From Microbacterium sp. TNHR37B (GTDB lineage: Bacteria > Actinomycetota > Actinomycetes > Actinomycetales > Microbacteriaceae), in assembly GCF_001620065.1 (NCBI RefSeq), contig NZ_LQGV01000001.1, positions 1,426,001 to 1,490,000 of the forward strand: DNA of 64,000 nt. Reading direction: 5' to 3'. Numbering within the stretch: position 1 is the first letter of the stretch; the number at the start of each line of letters is the position of its first letter. Of the stretch, positions 57,879-64,000 are shown one piece after another. The notes beneath the pieces are model-generated. The model had not been told where the DNA came from, did not search any database, and saw only the letters and a program-made list of their open reading frames with translations. The position numbers and the translations under genes are program-made.

Positions 57879-58960
57879 GTTCTGTCCCCCCGGACCTCGT
57901 GGAGGGGGCGGCGCCGTCGGAGGCTTCGCCCCTTCCCGCGGAGTCGGCACGTCGACCACTGAGCCGGGTGGCGTTCGTCACCGGAGCGACCCTCCTCGCA
58001 TTCGTCGTGGTCACGGGAATGGCCCTGAGCACCCTCGTCGGCACACGGATGCTGGCACCGTCTGACCTGTGGGGGGTCGTCACGCGTTTCTCCGCGGAGG
58101 ATGATGCGCACCTCATCCTGCTCCACACCCGCATCCCGCGGACGATCCTCGCCGTGCTCGCCGGAGCGGCACTGGGGGCGGCAGGAGTCGTCATGCAGTC
58201 ACTCACCCGCAACCCGCTCGCCGAGCCCGGCATCCTCGGCGTCAACGCGGGCTCGGCCCTCGCCGTCGCCGTGGCGATCGCCGTCTTCGGCGTCATCCAG
58301 CCCGCCGGCTACTTCCTGTTCGCGTTGGGAGGTGCTGCTTCGGCAGGGGTCCTCGTGCTCCTCCTCGGCGGCGTACGCCGGGGCAGCGATCCGGTGCGGC
58401 TGGTGCTGGCGGGGGCGGCTCTGTCGGTGGTTCTGGGGGCGCTCGCCCAGATCGTCATCGTGAACGCCGACGATCTGCTCTTCGACCGGTACCGCAACTG
58501 GATCGTCGGCTCCCTGCAGGGGCGCGGGCTCGACGTGCTGATCCCCACCCTCGTCCTCATCGGAGTGGGCGTCATCCTGGCGCTCACCCTGGCGCGCTCC
58601 CTCGACGCCGTGTCGCTCGGCGACGATGCCTCCCGTGCTCTCGGGGTACGCCCCGCTCGGGTCTGGACCCTGGCCGGGACGGCCGTCGTGCTGCTGTCGG
58701 CGGGCGCGACAGCCGCCGCCGGTCCCGTCGCATTCATCGGCCTCACGGCACCGCACGTCGCCCGCCGCTGGGTGGGCTCCGACCATCGACGGATGCTTCC
58801 CGCCGCGATGCTCCTCGGCGCCGGTCTCGTGCTCGTCGCCGATGTGGCCGGCCGCGTCGTCGCCCTCCCGGGTGAGGTCGGCGTCGGGATCATGGCCGCC
58901 CTCATCGGCGGCCCCGTGTTCGTCGCGATCGCCCGCCACCGACGGATGGCCCTCCTGTGA
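57875..58960 (+). CDS. Iron-siderophore ABC transporter permease 1 (FecCD family)
   Basis: 361 residues, GTGA overlap with the lipoprotein stop. An N-terminal ~25 residues extension precedes the ten-helix FecCD domain; RIPRTILAVLAGAALGAAGVVMQSLTRNPLAEPGILGVNAGS and GPVAFIGLTAPHVAR are family hallmarks. Heterodimer half of the import channel. Confidence 0.93.
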   Translation: MSSVPPDLVEGAAPSEASPLPAESARRPLSRVAFVTGATLLAFVVVTGMALSTLVGTRMLAPSDLWGVVTRFSAEDDAHLILLHTRIPRTILAVLAGAALGAAGVVMQSLTRNPLAEPGILGVNAGSALAVAVAIAVFGVIQPAGYFLFALGGAASAGVLVLLLGGVRRGSDPVRLVLAGAALSVVLGALAQIVIVNADDLLFDRYRNWIVGSLQGRGLDVLIPTLVLIGVGVILALTLARSLDAVSLGDDASRALGVRPARVWTLAGTAVVLLSAGATAAAGPVAFIGLTAPHVARRWVGSDHRRMLPAAMLLGAGLVLVADVAGRVVALPGEVGVGIMAALIGGPVFVAIARHRRMALL

Positions 58961-60021
58961 CCGCCGTCGATCTGACCCGCGCGCCCGGTGGCGCCCGCGT
59001 CCTGCGGCTCGCGGGGGTATCGATCGTCTACCGCCCGCGTACGCTCGCGGTGACCCTCGCCCTGGTCACCGCCGCACTGGCGGCCGGGGTCATCGCGATG
59101 GGCATCGGCAGCGTGCCGCTCACCGCGGCGGAGGTCGTGAGCGCCCTCGGCGGGACGGGGACGGACGCGTCGGTCCGTGTCGTGCACGGCATCCGTCTCC
59201 CCCGGGTCGTCACGGCGGTGGCCGCCGGCGCGGCGCTGGGGATCGCGGGCGCGGTGTTCCAGTCGATCTCCCGGAACGCACTGGGATCCCCGGACGTGAT
59301 CGGGTTCACGACCGGCGCGGCGACCGGCGCGCTGACCTTCATCGTGGTGTTCGGCGCGAGCTCCGGGCAGATCGCGTTCGGAGCGCTGGTCGGCGGCATC
59401 GCGACAGCCGCCGTCGTCCTGGTCCTCGCTCGCCGCGGCGGATCGCTACGCGGTCGGCAGCTGATCCTCGTCGGCATCGGCGTGGGAGCCGTGCTGTCGG
59501 CGGTGAACGGTCTCCTCCTCGTCAAGGGCGACCTCGACAGCGCCGCCCAGGCGAACCTGTGGCTGGCCGGGTCCCTGGATGCGCGCGGATGGGAACACGC
59601 CGTGCCCGTGACGATCGGGGTCGTCATCGCGCTCCCGGTCGTCCTTTCCCTCACCCGCAGCGCCGACATCGTGGAGATGGGCGATGACCTGGCCGGACAG
59701 CTCGGTGTGCGCACCGAGCGTGTGCGGCTCACGCTCGTCGCCCTCGCGGTGACGCTCGCCTCTCTCGCGACGGCGGCGACGGGGCCCATCGCCTTCGTCG
59801 CCCTCGCCGCACCCCAGCTCGCCCGTCGCCTCACGCGGGACGACCATCTCCCCGCCGTCTCCGGCGCTGCCATGGGTGCCGCGCTTCTCGTCGTCGCCGA
59901 CCTCGTGACGCGGGTGCTCCCGGTGTCGTTCAGCGTCCCGATCGGGCGGATGACGGGTGTGATCGGCGGCCTGTACCTACTCTGGCTGCTTGTTCCTTCG
60001 CGCCGCCGGGCCAGTCTGTGA
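58957..60021 (+). CDS. Iron-siderophore ABC transporter permease 2 (FecCD family)
   Basis: 354 residues, GTGA overlap with permease 1. Hallmarks: RLPRVVTAVAAGAALGIAGAVFQSISRNALGSPDVIGFTTGA and ATGPIAFVALAAPQLARRLT. The partner channel subunit of permease 1. Confidence 0.93.
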   Translation: MTAVDLTRAPGGARVLRLAGVSIVYRPRTLAVTLALVTAALAAGVIAMGIGSVPLTAAEVVSALGGTGTDASVRVVHGIRLPRVVTAVAAGAALGIAGAVFQSISRNALGSPDVIGFTTGAATGALTFIVVFGASSGQIAFGALVGGIATAAVVLVLARRGGSLRGRQLILVGIGVGAVLSAVNGLLLVKGDLDSAAQANLWLAGSLDARGWEHAVPVTIGVVIALPVVLSLTRSADIVEMGDDLAGQLGVRTERVRLTLVALAVTLASLATAATGPIAFVALAAPQLARRLTRDDHLPAVSGAAMGAALLVVADLVTRVLPVSFSVPIGRMTGVIGGLYLLWLLVPSRRRASL

Positions 60022-60032
60022 AAGGAATCACC

Positions 60033-60854
60033 GTGACCTCAGCGCAGCTCCGGACGCTCGGCCTCCGGACCCACGGACTCACCACCTCGTACGACGGCCG
60101 TCAGGTGCTCCACGGCGTCGACATCGCTTTCCCGCCGAGCGCCGTCACCGTCGTGCTGGGGGCCAACGCCAGCGGCAAGTCGACCCTCTTGCGCACGCTC
60201 GCCCGGCTTCTGCCGCCGACGAGCGGCGCCGTCACCCTCGACGGCGACGACCTGCGGAACCTCCACGCCAAGGCTCTCGCGCGCAGGATCGGGCTCCTCC
60301 CCCAATCGTCGACGGCACCGCCCGGGATCACCGTGGGCGAACTCGTCGCGCGCGGACGATACCCGCATCAGCGCCTCCTGCAGCAATGGTCGGCCGACGA
60401 CGCGGATGCGGTGACCGCCGCGGTGACCGCCACGGGGATGGAGGATCTGGTGAACCGCCCGCTGGACGAGCTATCGGGGGGTCAGCGCCAGCGCGCGTGG
60501 ATCGCCCTGCTGCTGGCTCAGGAGACTCCCGTCCTGCTGCTCGACGAGCCGACGACCTACCTCGACATCGCCCATCAGCTCGACGTACTCGAGCTGATCC
60601 GCGACCTCAATCGCACACAGGGGCGCACCGTCGTCATGGTGCTCCACGATCTCGACCAGGCCTGCCGCTACGCCGACGAGCTCATCGTGCTGAAGGACGG
60701 GAGGATCGTCGCCACCGGTGCCCCCGCCGAGGTGATGACGGCAGAGCTCGTCGCCCACGCATTCGGGATCGAGGCGGAGGTTCAGCCGCATCCTCGCACC
60801 GGTCACCCCATGGTCCTCCCGATCGCCAGCTTGTCGGGGCGGGTGGGGTCATGA
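60033..60854 (+). CDS. Iron-siderophore ABC transporter ATPase (FecE-like)
   Basis: 273 residues from GTG 60033, which has AAGGA 6 nt upstream; the GTG at 60018 overlapping the permease stop would add 5 residues and is also possible. GANASGKST, LLPQSSTAPPGITVGELVARGRYPH, LSGGQRQRAWIALLLAQETPVLLLDEPTTYLDIAHQ and LHDLDQACRY are those of the FecE/FepC type. Energises the FecCD-like channel. Confidence 0.92.
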   Translation: MTSAQLRTLGLRTHGLTTSYDGRQVLHGVDIAFPPSAVTVVLGANASGKSTLLRTLARLLPPTSGAVTLDGDDLRNLHAKALARRIGLLPQSSTAPPGITVGELVARGRYPHQRLLQQWSADDADAVTAAVTATGMEDLVNRPLDELSGGQRQRAWIALLLAQETPVLLLDEPTTYLDIAHQLDVLELIRDLNRTQGRTVVMVLHDLDQACRYADELIVLKDGRIVATGAPAEVMTAELVAHAFGIEAEVQPHPRTGHPMVLPIASLSGRVGS

Positions 60855-62119
60855 GCCGCACACTGCTCACCGGGTTCACCCTCGCCCCGACGTGGCTGCG
60901 CGGGTGGGGGTGGCGTCACCCCGGCAGCCGCGTGGAGGAGATGTTCACGGGCGGGCCGATCGTCGAGGCCGTCGCGCGGGCCGAGCGGGCCGGCTTCGAC
61001 TTCGCCTTCCGGCCCGATGCCCAGGAGATCGATCCGGCGCGTATCCGCGACGACGCCGGCCAGCTGGGCCTCGATCCCCTCATTCAACTCGCGGCGGTGG
61101 CCGTCCATACACACCGGATCCAGCTGATCGCGACCCTCTCGGCGACCTTCGCCGACCCCTTCACGGTCGCGCGGCAGCTCGTCTCGCTGGAACATCTCGC
61201 CGGACCCCGCGTCGGCTGGAACCTCGTCACCTCCCTCGGGGGCGACCGCAACCACGCCACGCCGCGACCCGAGACCTCCGAGGGGCGGTGGCGACGCGCG
61301 GAGGAGTTCGTCGAGGTGGTGGAGGGCCTTCGCGCCGGGTTCCCCCCCGACGCCGTCATCCACGATCGCGCATCCGGTCGCTTCACCGACCCCGAGCGCG
61401 TCCGCCGACTGGATCACGAGGGCGAGAGCTTCCGCGTGGAGGGCCCCCTGACCACCCCGTCGGGATCCGCCGGTCGGCTGCCGATGCTGCAGGCCGGCGG
61501 GTCGGAGGCCGGAAGGGAGTTCGCGGCCCGTCATGCCGATGCCGTCTTCACCGCCGCGCCACAGGAGGAGACGGCGGCGGAGCTGCGCCGCGATCTCATC
61601 GTGCGAGCGCGGGGGCTCGGCCGAGCGCCGGCGGCCGTGGTCCCCGGGCTCAGCCTGTTCTTGGGCGCGACGAGCGCGGAGGGCTGGACCGCCTTCCGGG
61701 CCGCCCAGGCGCCCGCGACGCTGGCGCGACGTCGTGATGCGGTGGCGGCCGCGATCCACGCCGATCTGTCGGGCCTCTCCCTCGACGACTCGGTGCCACG
61801 AGCGCGGCTACGGACTCCCGACACTCCTCTCGACGCTCGCGCAGAGCGCCTGCGAGCCGCCGCAGCGGGGCACACGCTCGGCACGCTGCTGGAGTCCCCC
61901 GATGCCGTCGCGGATCTGCACTGGACGGTGATCGGCTCCGTCGACGACGCGGCGGATGCGATCTCGGCCCGCTTCGAGCGCGCATCGATCGACGGGTTCA
62001 TCGCCTTCCCCGGCGGCAGCTGGACCAGCGTCGAGCTCGCGTGCGCTGCGCTCCTGCCGGAGTTGCGCCGGCGCGGTCACCTCGCCCCGGGAACGGGGCT
62101 GCGACGCGACCCGCCGTGA
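60851..62119 (+). CDS. NtaA/SnaA/DszA-family FMN-dependent monooxygenase in the iron operon
   Basis: 422 residues, ATGA overlap with the ATPase gene. Luciferase-fold landmarks: HPGSRVEEMFTGGPIVEAVARAERAGFDFAF, AGPRVGWNLVTSLGGDRNHATPRPETSEGRWRRAEEFVEVVEGLR and LPMLQAGGSEAGREFAARHADAVF. NtaA and EmoA, the founders of the family, oxidise Fe- or Mg-bound aminopolycarboxylate chelators. Because it lies in a ferric-chelate importer operon, it may break down the imported chelate to free iron (inference). Confidence 0.88.
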   Translation: MSRTLLTGFTLAPTWLRGWGWRHPGSRVEEMFTGGPIVEAVARAERAGFDFAFRPDAQEIDPARIRDDAGQLGLDPLIQLAAVAVHTHRIQLIATLSATFADPFTVARQLVSLEHLAGPRVGWNLVTSLGGDRNHATPRPETSEGRWRRAEEFVEVVEGLRAGFPPDAVIHDRASGRFTDPERVRRLDHEGESFRVEGPLTTPSGSAGRLPMLQAGGSEAGREFAARHADAVFTAAPQEETAAELRRDLIVRARGLGRAPAAVVPGLSLFLGATSAEGWTAFRAAQAPATLARRRDAVAAAIHADLSGLSLDDSVPRARLRTPDTPLDARAERLRAAAAGHTLGTLLESPDAVADLHWTVIGSVDDAADAISARFERASIDGFIAFPGGSWTSVELACAALLPELRRRGHLAPGTGLRRDPP

Positions 62120-62122
62120 CCG

Positions 62123-62719
62123 CTACAGGCGCAGGCCGAACGCTTGCGACCCCGGTGACGAGGGCAGCGGCGCGAAGCCGAGGCGCTCGTAGAAGGCGAG
62201 AGCGCCGGTGTTCTCCGCCGACGCCACGAGGTGGAGGGCGGGAACACCACGGTCGCGGAGCGAATCGACGACCGCGCCGATGAGGCGCCGCCCCCATCCC
62301 TGACCCTGGAGCTCGGGCAGGAGGTCGATGTGCAGGTGGGCGGGATACTCTGCGGCGTACCTTTCGTCCTGATGTCCGCGTCCGTACGCGTAGAGCAGAA
62401 GCCCGTCCTGGCGAGACTCCTCCTGTTCGGGTCGCGGCCACCGTACGCCACGACGAGGCCACCACTGATCACGGAACCACGCCTCGAAAGCGACCGTGTC
62501 GGGCGTCGCCACCGCGTATCCTCGCGCGCTGCCGGACTCGTCCTCGACGACGAAGGCATGCTCGGGGTGTCGAGCGACGTACGGCAACACGAACAGATCC
62601 GCCCAGATGTCGTCGTCGTCGAGGATGCCGGTGCCGTCGGTGCCCGCGTCGGCGGTCCGGAGGCAGATCTCGGCGAGCGCCGACTCGTCGCCGGCACGGG
62701 AGGGTCGAATACGGGCCAT
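62123..62719 (-). CDS. GNAT family N-acetyltransferase
   Basis: 198 residues. N-terminal MARIRPSRAGDESALAEICLRTADAG, a middle insert with YAVATPD, and the acetyl-CoA motif LLPELQGQGWGRRLIGAVVDSLRDRG followed by ENTGALAFYERLGF. The pattern is like that of small GNATs with a wide inserted loop. The start ATG 62719 has a TAGACT box 6 nt upstream; 3 nt separate its stop from the convergent monooxygenase. Confidence 0.88.
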   Translation of the reverse strand: MARIRPSRAGDESALAEICLRTADAGTDGTGILDDDDIWADLFVLPYVARHPEHAFVVEDESGSARGYAVATPDTVAFEAWFRDQWWPRRGVRWPRPEQEESRQDGLLLYAYGRGHQDERYAAEYPAHLHIDLLPELQGQGWGRRLIGAVVDSLRDRGVPALHLVASAENTGALAFYERLGFAPLPSSPGSQAFGLRL

Positions 62720-62725
62720 CGCCCG

Positions 62726-62731
62726 AGTCTA
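62726..62731 (-). promoter_or_regulatory. Leaderless -10 box of the GNAT gene (overlaps an upstream stop)
   Basis: TAGACT (minus strand) lies 6 nt before the ATG at 62719. Its TAG is also the stop codon of the SDR gene (62729-62731). Confidence 0.5.
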
Positions 62732-64000
62732 TGTCCGGGTCCGGGCGCGACGCGGCGGCGCGGAGTCGGCAGGAGACGCGGCGAGCGCCTCGGCGGCCGC
62801 CGTGATCCGCACGGCCATGCCGCGGAAGATGAACCCGTGGAACGGCAGCACGGCCAGCCAGTACAACCGCCCCGAGAGGCCCCGCGGGAAGAACACGGCT
62901 CGCTGCCGGTAGACCGAGCCCTCGCCGTCAGGATCGCACCGCAGTTCCAGCCAGGCCAGCCCCGGCACCTTCATCTCCGCTCGCAACCGGAGGAGGTGCC
63001 CCGGCTCCACCGCCTCGACCCGCCAGAAGTCGATTGCGTCGCCGACCGATACCCGCGTGCGGCTCCTCCGCCCTCGCCGAAGGCCCACGCCGCCGACGAG
63101 GCGGTCCATCCAGCCGCGCAACGCCCACAACAGGGGCGACGAGTACCAGCCGTTCTCGCCGCCGACACCCGCGATGACCTCCCACAGGTGTGCGGGAGAG
63201 GCCGAGGTGCGCTCGGTCTGCTCGTCGGTGAAGACCGTCCGTCCCGCCCATTCCGGGTCGCTCGCCAGCGGATCGGACGGCACTCCCGACACCTCGGCGT
63301 CCTGCCAGCTGGTCTCCACCGAGTCGGCCTCGACGCGGCCGAGGGCGAGGGCCACCGCCCGGAGATAGGGAGTCAGTCCCGCCTCGGGCGGCGGGATGAG
63401 CGTGTCGATCTCGTGATCGTCCATCACGCATTCGTTGACGAGAGAGGCGATCAGCGGACGCGCGATCGACCTCGGCACGGGGGTGACGAGGTTCACCCAG
63501 TGCGACGCGAGCCCGGGCGTCAGGACCGGGAGAGGGGCGATCGGCCGCTGCGGGAGTCCCGCTTCGACGGCGTAGCCGTTCATCATCTGGCCGTAGCGGA
63601 GCACGTCCGGCCCGCCGATGTCGACCGCGCGATTGACGTGGGGATCCACCCGCGCGGCGCCCAGCAGATAGTGGAGCACGTCACGCACCGCGATGGGCTG
63701 GATGCGGTTGCGCACCCAGCGCGGGGCGGGCATGTAGGGCAGCACCTCGGTGAGGTGCCGGATCATCTCGAACGAGGCCGATCCCGAGCCGATGACCACT
63801 CCGGCTTGGAGGACGAGCGTGGGAACACCGCTGCGCAGGAACTCCTCCCCCACGGCGACGCGCGAGCGGAGATGCGGGCTCAACTCGACGCCCGTGGGAT
63901 GCAAGCCGCCGAGGTACACGATCCGACCGACCGACGCCGACGCCGCCGCCTGCGCGACCGTCCGCGCCGCCGACAGGTCGGTCTCCTCGAATCCCTTCCC
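62729..64000 (-). CDS. NAD(P)-dependent SDR/epimerase-like protein with DUF2867 domain (partial)
   Basis: The open frame runs to the right edge (GKGFEETDLSAARTVAQAA at the edge), so the N-terminal part including the cofactor Gly motif is outside. The present 423 residues show VLQAGVVIGSGSASFEMIRHLTEVLPYMPAPRWVRNRIQPIAVRDVLHYL and DIGGPDVLRY of an atypical extended SDR. From about residue 250 of this part the sequence becomes DUF2867 (GENGWYSSPLLWALRGWMDRLVGGVG, DAIDFWRVEAVEPGHLLRLRAEMKVPGLAWLEL). The two-domain layout is frequent in Actinobacteria; function unknown. Confidence 0.87.
   Translation of the reverse strand, partial: GKGFEETDLSAARTVAQAAASASVGRIVYLGGLHPTGVELSPHLRSRVAVGEEFLRSGVPTLVLQAGVVIGSGSASFEMIRHLTEVLPYMPAPRWVRNRIQPIAVRDVLHYLLGAARVDPHVNRAVDIGGPDVLRYGQMMNGYAVEAGLPQRPIAPLPVLTPGLASHWVNLVTPVPRSIARPLIASLVNECVMDDHEIDTLIPPPEAGLTPYLRAVALALGRVEADSVETSWQDAEVSGVPSDPLASDPEWAGRTVFTDEQTERTSASPAHLWEVIAGVGGENGWYSSPLLWALRGWMDRLVGGVGLRRGRRSRTRVSVGDAIDFWRVEAVEPGHLLRLRAEMKVPGLAWLELRCDPDGEGSVYRQRAVFFPRGLSGRLYWLAVLPFHGFIFRGMAVRITAAAEALAASPADSAPPRRARTRT

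Overview
The window looks like the chromosome of a high-GC actinobacterium of the Microbacteriaceae, most likely Microbacterium. The evidence is a strong C/G bias at third codon positions, frequent GTG starts, many 4-nt ATGA/GTGA gene overlaps, leaderless-type promoters, a cydABDC cluster with a cysteine-rich regulator, sortase-type surface proteins with LPATG and LAATG signals, and a DtxR/IdeR-type iron box. I see no rRNA, tRNA, CRISPR array, phage block or insertion sequence. Genes run edge to edge on both strands.

Layout. 0-13 kb: two membrane proteins, a PEP-mutase-family enzyme, a solitary ATP-grasp protein, an NYN-domain protein, an MFS transporter, a PadR regulator with a UbiB/ABC1 kinase, msrA, DUF3054, trhO and an M18 aminopeptidase. 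13-18 kb: one very large secreted protein with 13 IPT/TIG repeats and an LPATG anchor, preceded by three GAGCGCTC palindromes and followed by tandem terminators. 18-21 kb: S4 protein, HSL esterase, NAD(P)-binding protein, EamA transporter. 21-27.5 kb: a salvage locus read leftwards from a LacI-type operator (LacI regulator, ribokinase-like kinase, nucleoside hydrolase, ECF S component, EcfT, two ECF ATPases, EamA protein). 27.8-32 kb: SDR, DUF427, HTH_42 and DUF4386 genes, divergent from a TetR gene with a double operator, then a small HNH protein.

32-45 kb: a MerA-like flavoprotein, a four-gene osmoprotectant ABC importer closed by a strong terminator, an NtaA-like monooxygenase overlapping an O-acetylhomoserine sulfhydrylase, a squalene-cyclase-like protein, a methyltransferase, an aldo/keto reductase, a luciferase-like oxidoreductase, a GNAT, and a P-loop kinase/GNAT fusion. 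45-48 kb: a secreted lamin-tail-domain protein with an LAATG signal. 48-55 kb: a Cys-rich winged-helix regulator, cydAB, a terminator, then cydDC (cytochrome bd and its assembly exporter). 55-62 kb: an AraC regulator and, across an iron box, a ferric-siderophore interacting protein, binding lipoprotein, two permeases, ATPase and a second NtaA-like monooxygenase. 62-64 kb: a GNAT and the C-terminal part of an SDR/DUF2867 protein that runs off the window.

Most notable items: (i) three copies of an 81-82 bp inverted-repeat element, each downstream of a gene 3' end; (ii) the iron-box operon ending in an FMN-dependent chelate-type monooxygenase; (iii) an ECF importer linked to nucleoside cleavage; (iv) leaderless promoters in front of about eleven genes; (v) the repeat architecture of the TIG protein. 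Functional calls rest on recognised motifs and context only; no database search was possible.
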